Assembly: GCA_048058975.1 (NCBI GenBank)
Contig: JBLLNP010000001.1
Span: 324,536 to 388,535, forward strand
Source: RHLJ01 sp048058975
GTDB lineage: Bacteria; Bacteroidota; Rhodothermia; Balneolales; Balneolaceae
Direction of reading: 5' to 3'
Length of the DNA stretch: 64,000 bases
Below are positions 50,854 to 59,627 of this stretch, piece after piece; positions within the stretch are counted from its first letter, which is position 1; the number at the start of each line of letters is the position of its first letter. Below the pieces are notes generated by a model. The model saw nothing but the letters and a program-made list of their open reading frames with translations, made no database searches and had not been told where the DNA came from. The translations under genes and the position numbers were made by a program.

Positions 50854-51744
50854 CTAACGGTAGCCCAAGTTCCTTACCATATTTTCGTTCTCTCTCCATT
50901 TCTCTCTTACTTTTACATGCAGATCCAGAAACACTTTTCGATCGACAAATTCCTCAATCGACTTACGAGATTCTGTTCCCAGCTTTTTTATGGCTTTCCC
51001 GCCTTTTCCAATAATCATTCCCTTTTGCGACTTACGGTTTACGATCACTTCCGCGTTGATGTAATCCATATCCTCACGTTCTTCATATTGAATTACTTCT
51101 ACTGTTGCTGAGTAAGGGAGTTCTTCATGAAATTGTAAGAACAATTGCTCTCGAATTAATTCGGATGCAAAGAAGCGCAATGGATGTTCGCTTAGTTCAT
51201 CTTTTGGGTAGAAAGGAGGACCGGGTTTTAAAGTGTTGATGATAGATTCCATCAGGCCTTCAATGCCAACTCCTTCCAATGCAGAGACGAAAATAATGTC
51301 ACTAAATTCAAACTTTACAATCAATTCTTCTTTCAGCTTTTCGGCTTTTTCCTGGCTTGCAGCATCAATTTTATTGATGACCAGAAGCACAGGTTTTTTG
51401 AGGTTTTTTAACTGGTCAAAAGCATAATCGGGGATATTGTTTTCAGAAACCTCAACGATAAAAAGGATAACGTCGGCATCTTTTTCGGCTTTTTCCACAA
51501 AGCGCATCATCGCTTTTTGAAGCTCATATTTCGGGTTGATTATCCCCGGGGTGTCCAGAAAAATAACTTGCGCGTTTTCTTCGGAATGAATTCCTACAAT
51601 CTGATGTCGGGTAGTCTGAGCTTTATGTGTAGCAATAGAAAGTTTCGTTCCTAAAATCTGATTCATAAGTGTTGATTTACCCGCATTGGGTTTTCCAACA
51701 ATGGCTACGTAACCAGATTTATGCTTTACTTCTTCCTCGCTCAA
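50854..51744 (-). CDS. era: GTPase Era
   Basis: A 296-residue protein: G1 GKPNAGKST, G3 LDTPG, G4 NKID in VLVINKIDAA, and a C-terminal KH domain with VIVNRKSQKGMIIGKGGKAIKKLG (GxxG loop). Era binds 16S rRNA and assists 30S maturation. The start is TTG 51744 (TTGAGCGAGGAAG, preceded by AAAGGA); no ATG occurs before the G1 loop. It is followed by the tricorn-like gene on the same strand after about 100 nt. Secure. Confidence 0.95.
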   Translation of the reverse strand: MSEEEVKHKSGYVAIVGKPNAGKSTLMNQILGTKLSIATHKAQTTRHQIVGIHSEENAQVIFLDTPGIINPKYELQKAMMRFVEKAEKDADVILFIVEVSENNIPDYAFDQLKNLKKPVLLVINKIDAASQEKAEKLKEELIVKFEFSDIIFVSALEGVGIEGLMESIINTLKPGPPFYPKDELSEHPLRFFASELIREQLFLQFHEELPYSATVEVIQYEEREDMDYINAEVIVNRKSQKGMIIGKGGKAIKKLGTESRKSIEEFVDRKVFLDLHVKVREKWRENENMVRNLGYR

Positions 51745-51784
51745 TTATTCCTTTTTAATTTCTTAGTTGGATGTTGGATGTTCA

Positions 51785-52519
51785 TTACTTCACATCCTTA
51801 TAAATGCTCATGATTTCCAAATACGCCTTAACCGTTTTTGGGAGCCCCCAGAATAGAGATTTACTAATCAGGGCATGACCTATACTTACTTCATTCAAAT
51901 ACGGTACTACATCCAAAAAAACGGGGAAATTTTGAAGGTTTAGACCATGGCCCGCATTAACTTTCATGCCCAGGTCATGAATTTGGATTGCAGCTTTTTT
52001 GAGCCGAACTAATTCTTTTATTCGTTCCTCTTCAGTGGATGCATTAGCAAAAGTGCCGGTATGAAGTTCCACAGCATCACTTCCCAGTTCAAACGCCATA
52101 TTGATATCATCCCGGTTAGGGTCTAAAAACAGTGAAATTTCGATATCAGTTTCTCGGATGGAGGGAAATACTCGTTCTTTGAAATCATCAAAAACCGTAT
52201 GCATATTCAAACCGCCTTCAGTGGTAAGTTCCTCCCTTCCTTCGGGAACAAGGGTACACAAATCCGGATTTGTTTTTTTTAGAATGTTCAGCATTTCATC
52301 GGTAGCTGCCATTTCAAAGTCCAGAGTTCCTTTAACCGTCTTTTTTAAAGCTTCTACATCATAATCTTTAATATGACGGCGATCTCCTCGAAGATGAAAC
52401 ACAATTCCCGCTGCCCCGGCTTCTTCACAAACCCGAGCAGCTTCAATTAGGTCTGGGTACCCTTCACCACGAGCGTTTCTGAGCGTTGCTACATGATCTA
52501 TGTTAACAAGTAAATTCAT
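51785..52519 (-). CDS. pdxJ: Pyridoxine 5'-phosphate synthase
   Basis: A 244-residue TIM-barrel enzyme that condenses 1-deoxyxylulose 5-phosphate with aminoacetone phosphate to give pyridoxine 5'-phosphate. The start VNIDHVATLRNARG, the central HLRGDRRHIKDYD and CTLVPEGREELTTEGG, and VNAGHGLNLQN are all family marks. Start ATG 52519, about 40 nt before era in the same direction. PLP made here is the cofactor of MetY. Certain. Confidence 0.95.
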   Translation of the reverse strand: MNLLVNIDHVATLRNARGEGYPDLIEAARVCEEAGAAGIVFHLRGDRRHIKDYDVEALKKTVKGTLDFEMAATDEMLNILKKTNPDLCTLVPEGREELTTEGGLNMHTVFDDFKERVFPSIRETDIEISLFLDPNRDDINMAFELGSDAVELHTGTFANASTEEERIKELVRLKKAAIQIHDLGMKVNAGHGLNLQNFPVFLDVVPYLNEVSIGHALISKSLFWGLPKTVKAYLEIMSIYKDVK

Positions 52520-52607
52520 TCCTTTTATTTCTCCATCTCTTCGTCAAAAAACTATTCTTTTGAAAATAGGCATTCGGTACGTTATTTTTCAGAAACAAAT
52601 TAACTAC

Positions 52608-53159
52608 ATGATCCGCTATTTTTTGTTGTTATTGGTATTTGGAATCGTAGCATCCTCATGTGGAATGGTAAAGAGAGGAACTATCCCCTGGGAAGAAAGA
52701 GAAAGGAGTGAAACCATCGAAGCTGCTATCGCTGCAACAAAAGTGCCTGATCCAGAGCCCGAGAATCCAGCCCGACTCTCAAGAGGTGAGAAAGCGATAA
52801 AATCTTCGTTGGATCTTGCGTATAAAGACTGGAAAGGTGTTCCTTATGTGTTGGGTGGGACCGGATATAACGGGGTGGACTGTTCTTCATTCATGCAGAT
52901 TGTATTTGCCGATTATTTTGAGATTGATTTGCCAAGGAACACAAGAGAACAGATGAAAGAAGGTTCATCAGTAAAGAGAAATAAAATCAAGTTAGGAGAT
53001 ATGGTGTTTTTTAAAACAGGAAGAGATTCTTATCACGTAGGGGTGATGATTAATAACGAGCAATTTCTGCATGCTTCAACCAGCTCGGGGGTTATGATAT
53101 CGGGTTTACAAGAGCGCTACTGGGCCGATGCCTACCTTACTACTCGAAGGATTTTATAG
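52608..53159 (+). CDS. NlpC/P60 family lipoprotein peptidase
   Basis: A 183-residue protein from ATG 52608 with a lipoprotein signal (IRYFLLLLVFGIVASSC, Cys18). A longer frame begins at 52500, inside pdxJ, but would bury the signal, so 52608 is chosen. The NlpC/P60 domain (about 70-180) has the nucleophile in GVDCSSFMQIVFADYF, His in YHVGVMINNEQFLHAST and a polar third residue. Such enzymes cleave the D-Glu-DAP bond of peptidoglycan peptides, consistent with the DAP specificity of MurE. Divergent from pdxJ with an 88-bp gap. Confidence 0.86.
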   Translation: MIRYFLLLLVFGIVASSCGMVKRGTIPWEERERSETIEAAIAATKVPDPEPENPARLSRGEKAIKSSLDLAYKDWKGVPYVLGGTGYNGVDCSSFMQIVFADYFEIDLPRNTREQMKEGSSVKRNKIKLGDMVFFKTGRDSYHVGVMINNEQFLHASTSSGVMISGLQERYWADAYLTTRRIL

Positions 53160-53231
53160 TCTAAGAAATGGAAAGTATTAACCTTATCTAAATGTAACTA
53201 TTGCTTATTGAGTGATAGATTTGTTTCTTAC

Positions 53232-53261
53232 CCCATACATTAAAAAATTTTAATGTATGGG
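53232..53261. promoter_or_regulatory. 30-bp perfect palindrome upstream of the PAS sensor kinase
   Basis: CCCATACATTAAAA (53232-53245) and TTTTAATGTATGGG (53248-53261) are exact inverted repeats. A second palindrome, CGTCAAGTTGACG (53264-53276), follows. Both lie between the NlpC stop and the kinase ATG at 53309. Operator or terminator cannot be decided. Confidence 0.5.
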
Positions 53262-53308
53262 TACGTCAAGTTGACGATAGGCTTAATTCTAAGAAGTTAG
53301 TTTGTATA

Positions 53309-56300
53309 ATGAGCAAAGAAATTAGGGGTAGATTTTCCAAAAAAAGTGCATATCTAATTGGGCTGTCAACGGTTATTTTGCTCACGCTTTTTAATCAGTT
53401 TTTAATACAGCGTATTTTAAACGAGCAAAAATTTGATGCTACTGTTATCAATTTAGCAGGTCGCCAGCGAATGCTAAGTCAACAGATTACCAAAGAGGCG
53501 TTACTTACTGTAGAACAAAAACGGTCTCTAGATTTTTTGAAACAACGCGCTTCTCAATGGGATCAAGTTCATAAAGGATTACAACTTGGAAACGAAAAGT
53601 TAGGGCTGCCAGAACTTAAAAGTGAAGCGGCTAAAATCCTGTTTACTAAAATCAGTCCGTTTCAGGAAGCTATATCAAAAGCAATTTTACCTGTTGGATC
53701 TGTAGAAGAATTGGCTGGAAATCTAGATCTGATCCTCGAAAATGAACAGCAGTTTTTACCAATTATGGACGAGATTGTAGATACGCTAGAAGCAGAATCT
53801 AGTGAAGGTATACGTAGCCTTATATATCTGGAAATGTTTTTGGCCTTTTTTTCCATTTTGGTGTTAACTGGAGAGTTTATCTTCATATTTAGACCAATTT
53901 ATGATGAACTGGATGAAGAAAATGAGAAGCTCGAGAAAACCATAAAAGAACTTACTCACTCTAAAGGAGAGTTATTCAAAGCAACCCAGCGATTTGATTT
54001 ATCGATTGAAGCGATTAATGCAGGGATTTGGGATTGGTATATACCCGATGGAACCGAGTGGTGGTCGGATAAATTTCATTCCCTTTTAGGATATAAGCCA
54101 GGCGAAATTAGTGCCTCTTATAGCACTTTTTTGTATGAACTGCTCCATCCCGAAGACAGAGAAAAAGTTGAAAAGGCTGTAAAAGCTCATCTTGAAAAAA
54201 GAGAAAGTTATAAGCTTGAGATTCGAATGAAAGCCAAAGATGGCCATTACCGATGGTTCGAAACGGTAGGTCAGGCAAGTTGGGACTATAAAGGAGAACC
54301 TATTAGAATGGTTGGCTCTATAATTGATATAGAGGAAAAAAAGCAGTTTGAGTCACAACTTTCGTCGGATGAACAAGTGCTTAGAATTCAAAAAGAGGAA
54401 CTTGAAAAAGCTCTAACCGACCTTTCGGAAATCCAAAAAGTTGCCAGGATTGGTATGTGGGAGGTAGATCTTGAAACAATGACGGCACATTGGTCAGATG
54501 AAGTCTATCGTATTCACGAAGTGCCGAATGGAATTGAAATAAAAGTAGAAGATGGGATAAACTACTATAGGGAAGACTACCGGCCTATTATTCAGAAAGC
54601 GATAAATGAGGCTATTGAGCAAAAAAAATCCTGGGATGTAGAATGTGTTTTGGTAACCGCTTTGGGAAATGAAATTTGGGTAAGAGCTGTAGGTTTTCCT
54701 GTTTTTAAAGACGATAAACCCGTAGCACTACGAGGACTCTTCATGAATATCTCTGAAGAACGTCTTGAAAATATGAAACAGTTGGAGAACTCAACCAAGC
54801 TTTCGCTTGTACTAGAAACCTCCGGTATTGGTATTTGGGAATGGGGTTTAGCTACCCAGGAATTAACTTGGGATGAACAGATGTTTAAAATTTATGATGT
54901 TGAGCAAGATGAGTTTATAAGCACTTATGAAAGCTATTCAAATGCAGTATTCGATGAAGACTTACCTGTAATCGAAAAAGAATTAGAGCTTGCAATAAAA
55001 AATCGGAGCATTCTGGATTCAGAGTTCAGGATTAAAAGGAAGGATGGGACGATTGCCTATATAATTGTAAAAGGTAAAGTATTAGAAGATGAGTTTGGGA
55101 ATCCCATAAAAATGATAGGGTTGAACCTGGACATTACCGATCAAATAAATCAGAAATCAAGCGTAGAAAAGCGTGAGCGTTTTGCCGAACTCTTACAAAT
55201 ACTACCAAGAGCGGAAGAAAGTGAGTCCCAAAAAATAAAGGATATGCTTGAAGTTGTAACAAAGTCTATTGGGATGCAAACCGGCTTAGTTAGCAGAATT
55301 GAATCAGAAAAAAATCTATACAGGGTTGTAGAAAGCTATTCAGAAGAAGGAGAGATTCCGATAGGTACTGAATTCGATTTCGATACTACTTACTGTCATA
55401 TTCCATTTAATTCAGAAGTAGATCTAATCGCTATTAGCTCTATGGGGGCATCCGAATATAAGGATCATCCTTGTTACTGCACATTTAATAATGAAGCATA
55501 TATTGGTACAACTATTTACAGGGGAACGGAACAGTTTGGCATGTTAAGTTTCTCATCCAAGGAATCAGTTGAACCATTTACCGAGGATGATAAAGAGTTA
55601 ATTAAGTCAGTTGCAGCTTCGGTAAGCCATTTGATAACCCTTCAGTATGAGAAACAACAAGCCGAACTCGTATTCAGAAGTATATTTAATAACACGTTCA
55701 ATTTTACAGGTTTGCTCGAGCCTGATGGAACGCTCATAGAAGCCAATAAATCTGCATTAGATTTTGGTGGGTTTTCCCTGGAAGATGCCAGAGGGCTTAA
55801 CTTTGCAGATGCCCCATGGTGGTCGTTAAGCGAGGAAACTATCTGGAAGCTAAGAGAAGCAATAAAAAAATGTGCGAGTGGTGAATTTATCCGCTATGAT
55901 GCAGACGTGGTTGGGGGAGATGGAAAGGTAATTACCATTGATTTTTCCATGGCTCCTATATTTAATGAACAAGGAGAAGTAATTTATCTGGTGCCAGAAG
56001 GTAGAGATATCTCCGAACGAATTGAACTGGAAAAAGAAATTGCAGAGAATTCTTTACGGTTGATTGAAGCCCAGGAAATCGGAAAAATTGGCAACTGGAA
56101 CTGGGATATGGAAGAAGATAAGCTCACCTGGTCTGATCAGAACTATAAAGTATTCGGGCAAAAGAATAGTTTTAAACCAACCTTCGAATCTTTAATGGAG
56201 TTAACACATCCTGAAGATCGTGAGCCTTTCAAAGAAGACGTTGAAAATGCTATTAAAGAAAACAGTCCACACGATTTTATACATAGGATAGTACTTAGTG

Positions 56301-57565
56301 GAGGAAAAGAGATAAGATATATCCACGAAAGAGGAAAGGTTTATTATAACAAAAAGGGAAAGCCTTATCGAATGGCGGGAACTTCCCAGGATGTAACAGG
56401 GCAACTTTTAAAAGAACTGGAGCTTAAAGAAAAAACAGAGTTACTCGAATTATCCAAAAAGCAATTACAAACGTTCATAAGTAATGCGCCGGTAGCAGTA
56501 GCTATGGTAGATGAAGGGATGAATTATATTGCTGCCAGTAATAAATGGTATAAAGACTATGGTTTGAAACAGAAGAACATAGTTGGACAAAATCATTATG
56601 ATATTTTTCCTGAAATAAAGAAAAATGAACAATGGCTTGATGATCATAAACGTGCTTTAAGTGGAGAGGAACTATCCAGCGATCGCGATAAATTTGTAAG
56701 GGATGATGGCTCTATACAATGGATAAGCTGGAAGATATTACCATGGTACGATGAGCCCGGAGAAATTGGCGGGCTGATCATGTACACGGCAGATATAACA
56801 AACGAAGTTAAATACCAAGAACAGCTCGAAAACCTGAATGAGATACTCGAACATCAGGTTCAATTGAGAACAGAAGAGTTAAATAAGGCTAACAAAGAAA
56901 TGGAATCATTCAGTTATTCCATCTCTCATGACCTTCGGGCTCCGCTTCGTGCTATCAATGGATTTGCAGATATCTTGGAAGAGGATTACAGAGATTCCAT
57001 AGATGAGGAAGGCCGCAGGCTAATTTGTATAATAAAGAACAGCGGTGTTAAAATGGGGCAGCTTATAGACGATATATTGGCGTTTTCCAGATTGGGTAGA
57101 AAGGCAATTGCAAAAGAAGAAGTAGATATGAACGGGCTATTTAGCGATGTTATAAAGGATATAAAAAATGAGTTTGATATACAGGATATACACTTTGATA
57201 TCAAAGAATTGCCGCTAGTAATGGGAGATATAAACCTGCTTAAGCAGGTAGTAATAAACCTGGTTTCTAACGCAGTTAAGTATTCTTCAAAAAAAGAAAA
57301 AGTAAAGATCGAGGTAACTTCAACCAAGAAGCAAGGAAAATATATTATAGAGGTTAAGGATAATGGTGCAGGCTTTGACATGAAGTATCATGATAAGATG
57401 TTTGGAGTTTTTCAAAGGTTGCATACTTCTGACGATTTTGAAGGAACGGGCGTGGGCTTGGCAATAGTTAAACGGATAGTTAATAAACATGGTGGAGAAA
57501 TTTGGGCAGAGAGCGAACTCGAGAAGGGATCTTCCTTTTATTTTTCACTTCCCATAAATAAATAG
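53309..57565 (+). CDS. Multi-PAS/GAF sensor histidine kinase with PilJ-type N-terminal sensor
   Basis: A 1418-residue kinase. Membrane helices at about 14-34 and 172-194 flank a periplasmic helical sensor whose NLAGRQRMLSQQITKEAL marks the type-IV-pili methyl-accepting (PilJ_N) fold. PAS-like domains lie at about 229-345, 376-490, 501-612, 790-909, 920-1034 and 1052-1167, with a GAF domain at about 636-780. HisKA has His1207 in SYSISHDLRAPL; the HATPase has N-box LVSNAVKYS, DNGAGF and GTGVGLAIV. This kinase core recalls bacteriophytochrome-like kinases that use Rcp1-type regulators, and such a regulator is encoded 6 nt downstream. Signal unknown. Confidence 0.9.
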   Translation: MSKEIRGRFSKKSAYLIGLSTVILLTLFNQFLIQRILNEQKFDATVINLAGRQRMLSQQITKEALLTVEQKRSLDFLKQRASQWDQVHKGLQLGNEKLGLPELKSEAAKILFTKISPFQEAISKAILPVGSVEELAGNLDLILENEQQFLPIMDEIVDTLEAESSEGIRSLIYLEMFLAFFSILVLTGEFIFIFRPIYDELDEENEKLEKTIKELTHSKGELFKATQRFDLSIEAINAGIWDWYIPDGTEWWSDKFHSLLGYKPGEISASYSTFLYELLHPEDREKVEKAVKAHLEKRESYKLEIRMKAKDGHYRWFETVGQASWDYKGEPIRMVGSIIDIEEKKQFESQLSSDEQVLRIQKEELEKALTDLSEIQKVARIGMWEVDLETMTAHWSDEVYRIHEVPNGIEIKVEDGINYYREDYRPIIQKAINEAIEQKKSWDVECVLVTALGNEIWVRAVGFPVFKDDKPVALRGLFMNISEERLENMKQLENSTKLSLVLETSGIGIWEWGLATQELTWDEQMFKIYDVEQDEFISTYESYSNAVFDEDLPVIEKELELAIKNRSILDSEFRIKRKDGTIAYIIVKGKVLEDEFGNPIKMIGLNLDITDQINQKSSVEKRERFAELLQILPRAEESESQKIKDMLEVVTKSIGMQTGLVSRIESEKNLYRVVESYSEEGEIPIGTEFDFDTTYCHIPFNSEVDLIAISSMGASEYKDHPCYCTFNNEAYIGTTIYRGTEQFGMLSFSSKESVEPFTEDDKELIKSVAASVSHLITLQYEKQQAELVFRSIFNNTFNFTGLLEPDGTLIEANKSALDFGGFSLEDARGLNFADAPWWSLSEETIWKLREAIKKCASGEFIRYDADVVGGDGKVITIDFSMAPIFNEQGEVIYLVPEGRDISERIELEKEIAENSLRLIEAQEIGKIGNWNWDMEEDKLTWSDQNYKVFGQKNSFKPTFESLMELTHPEDREPFKEDVENAIKENSPHDFIHRIVLSGGKEIRYIHERGKVYYNKKGKPYRMAGTSQDVTGQLLKELELKEKTELLELSKKQLQTFISNAPVAVAMVDEGMNYIAASNKWYKDYGLKQKNIVGQNHYDIFPEIKKNEQWLDDHKRALSGEELSSDRDKFVRDDGSIQWISWKILPWYDEPGEIGGLIMYTADITNEVKYQEQLENLNEILEHQVQLRTEELNKANKEMESFSYSISHDLRAPLRAINGFADILEEDYRDSIDEEGRRLICIIKNSGVKMGQLIDDILAFSRLGRKAIAKEEVDMNGLFSDVIKDIKNEFDIQDIHFDIKELPLVMGDINLLKQVVINLVSNAVKYSSKKEKVKIEVTSTKKQGKYIIEVKDNGAGFDMKYHDKMFGVFQRLHTSDDFEGTGVGLAIVKRIVNKHGGEIWAESELEKGSSFYFSLPINK

Positions 57566-57571
57566 ATATCT

Positions 57572-58012
57572 ATGAAAGACAATAAAACCGTAGAAATTTT
57601 ATTGGTAGAAGATAGCGACCAAGATGCAGAACTTTCGATTAGGGCACTCAAAAAAAGCAATGTTATTAATAATATTGTAAGGCTAAAGAATGGAGAAGAA
57701 GCGCTTGAGTTTCTTTTTGGTGAAGGTGAGTTTGAACATAGAAGTATTAAAAATCAACCAAAAGTGGTTCTTTTGGATCTTAAGATGCCTAAAGTGGATG
57801 GCTTAGAAGTGTTAAAAGCTTTAAGAGAAAGAGAAGAAACGAAAGAACTACCTGTAGTTATTTTAACTTCGTCTAAAGAAGAACAGGATTTGGTAAAGAG
57901 TTATAAACTCGGCGTAAATAGTTATATAGTAAAGCCAGTAGAGTTCTCAAGTTTTACCAAAGCGGTGAGCGATATAGGTTTGTATTGGGTACTTTTAAAC
58001 CAAAGGCCATAG
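57572..58012 (+). CDS. Rcp1-like single-domain response regulator
   Basis: A 146-residue receiver domain with no output region. Acidic pocket in LLVEDSDQDAEL, phosphoacceptor Asp69 in VVLLDLKMP, Thr/Ser in VILTSSKEE and Lys in IVKPVEFSSF. The long form, with KNGEEALEFLFGEG, is typical of Rcp1-like regulators paired with phytochrome-like or PAS kinases. It begins 6 nt after the kinase stop, so the two form a cognate pair. Output presumably passes by protein contact or phosphotransfer, for example to the HPt protein at 63127; that step is inferred. Confidence 0.9.
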   Translation: MKDNKTVEILLVEDSDQDAELSIRALKKSNVINNIVRLKNGEEALEFLFGEGEFEHRSIKNQPKVVLLDLKMPKVDGLEVLKALREREETKELPVVILTSSKEEQDLVKSYKLGVNSYIVKPVEFSSFTKAVSDIGLYWVLLNQRP

Positions 58013-58028
58013 ACTAAAAAACAACCGG

Positions 58029-59627
58029 ATGAGTAACATTAAATTACTTTTACTGGAAGATAATGAGCTTGACGCCGAACTCACTCTTAGGGTGTTAAAT
58101 AGAATGGAGCATAGCTTTGACACTAAGATTATATCCACGAAACCCGAGTTTGAGCAGACAGTTAAAGATTGGTCACCCGACTTAATTATATCTGATTTCA
58201 ATCTTCAGACTTTTAGCGGAGATGAAGCTCTGGCCGTTGCAAAAAAGACAAGTCCTGACATACCCTTTATTACACTCTCGGGTTCTATCACCAGGAAAAT
58301 GGAATTAACACTACTTGAAGAACGGGCAAATGATGTGCTTACAAAAGATAATCTTAGAAGACTACCATTTGTAATAAATCGAGTGCTTAATGAGAAACAA
58401 GACAAAGAAAAATTAAGGAGCACACTTCATGAATTAGAAGGGAATTTAAAGTTCCAGGAAGCGCTGGCAGAGATTTCTATCAGATTTAACTCTTCGGAAA
58501 GTTTTGATTTAAAACTAAAATATGCTCTTGAAGTATTGGGTAAAGCAGCCAAAGTATCCCGGGTTTACTTATTTGAAGACTTCGAACAAGGAAAGTTTTG
58601 CAGAAATACCTTTGAATGGTGCGCGGAAGGTGTTAAACCTCAGATACATGAACTACAAAGTGTATGTTATGCCGAGGACATTCCATCTTGGAAGCCATAC
58701 CTTATTAAAGAAGGAAGCGTTTTTTCATCAAATATTGAAGAATTACCTAAGGATATCCGGGATATTCTGGAACCTCAGAATATAAAAGCAGTAATAGCAT
58801 ATCCTGTTCAACTTGGGAATGAGTACATAGGATTTATTGGATTTGATGAAGTAAGAAACACGAGAGATTGGACAGCCTCAGAAGATAAACTTTTGAAATC
58901 TGTCTCTGGCATCATATCTAATGCACTAAGTGAAAAAAGGGCTAAAGATGCTTTGCAGGCCAGTAATATAAAACTTAGTTCTCTACTTAAGGAGAAAGAA
59001 GTACTGGTAGGAGAGGTACATCATCGGGTAAAAAATAACCTGGCACTTATTTCGAGTTTTCTTCAACTGGAGCAACTTGGTGTAGTAAAGTCTGAGTCAG
59101 TAGAGCAGATTATTACCTCAAATATTCTTCGGATAAAATCGATTAGTATTGTACACGAAACGGTTTATCAACAGGGTACTTTTTTAAATATTGAAGTACT
59201 ACAGGTATTAGATCAGATTATTAGCGTGGGCTATCTTGAAAAAGTTGGTATAAAGCGTACAGTTAAAAGGATTGGTTCAGAAAAACCAGTAACGTTCAAC
59301 ATAAACAGTGCGGTTCCTTTTGCTCTTCTTTTAAGCGAAATTATGTACCAAATACTTAGCTCAGAACATGCAGAAACACTTTCATCTGCAACCGAAGTAG
59401 TTATATCAGCTTCAAAAAATAAAAAGTTGTTAACGGTAATCATTCAGGAACCAAATCTCGCAAAGCTTGTAGAGAATCTGAAAAAAGAGGATGGTTTTAG
59501 CGAAGTAATAGAGGTGCTTGCCAAACAGATTGATGCCAAAGTCAAAGTAGATTCAGAAAAAGGAAGTATAAAAATTACCTTTTCAGATAAAGATTCGAGA
59601 GGCTCAAGTAGTACTTTAAATTCTTAA
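58029..59627 (+). CDS. Receiver-GAF-HisKA_2 protein with degenerate ATP-binding domain
   Basis: A 532-residue protein: receiver (about 1-120, LLLEDNELDAEL, phosphoacceptor Asp56 in LIISDFNL, Thr/Ser in ITLSGS, Lys in LTKDNL), a coiled coil, GAF (about 140-305), and HisKA_2 with VGEVHHRVKNNLALISSFLQ (His331/332). The ATPase half keeps the strand pattern of HATPase_c (FSEVIEVLAKQIDAKVKVDSEKG) but not its motifs: the N-box Asn is replaced (LLLSEIMYQIL), and DNGxG reads QEPN. It is probably a pseudokinase acting as a scaffold or phosphotransfer node. Starts 16 nt after the regulator; third gene of that operon. Confidence 0.85.
   Translation: MSNIKLLLLEDNELDAELTLRVLNRMEHSFDTKIISTKPEFEQTVKDWSPDLIISDFNLQTFSGDEALAVAKKTSPDIPFITLSGSITRKMELTLLEERANDVLTKDNLRRLPFVINRVLNEKQDKEKLRSTLHELEGNLKFQEALAEISIRFNSSESFDLKLKYALEVLGKAAKVSRVYLFEDFEQGKFCRNTFEWCAEGVKPQIHELQSVCYAEDIPSWKPYLIKEGSVFSSNIEELPKDIRDILEPQNIKAVIAYPVQLGNEYIGFIGFDEVRNTRDWTASEDKLLKSVSGIISNALSEKRAKDALQASNIKLSSLLKEKEVLVGEVHHRVKNNLALISSFLQLEQLGVVKSESVEQIITSNILRIKSISIVHETVYQQGTFLNIEVLQVLDQIISVGYLEKVGIKRTVKRIGSEKPVTFNINSAVPFALLLSEIMYQILSSEHAETLSSATEVVISASKNKKLLTVIIQEPNLAKLVENLKKEDGFSEVIEVLAKQIDAKVKVDSEKGSIKITFSDKDSRGSSSTLNS

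Noticed and set aside
52500..52607. N-terminal extension of the NlpC/P60 gene
   Set aside because: It overlaps the start of pdxJ on the other strand and would bury the lipoprotein signal that begins at the ATG at 52608.
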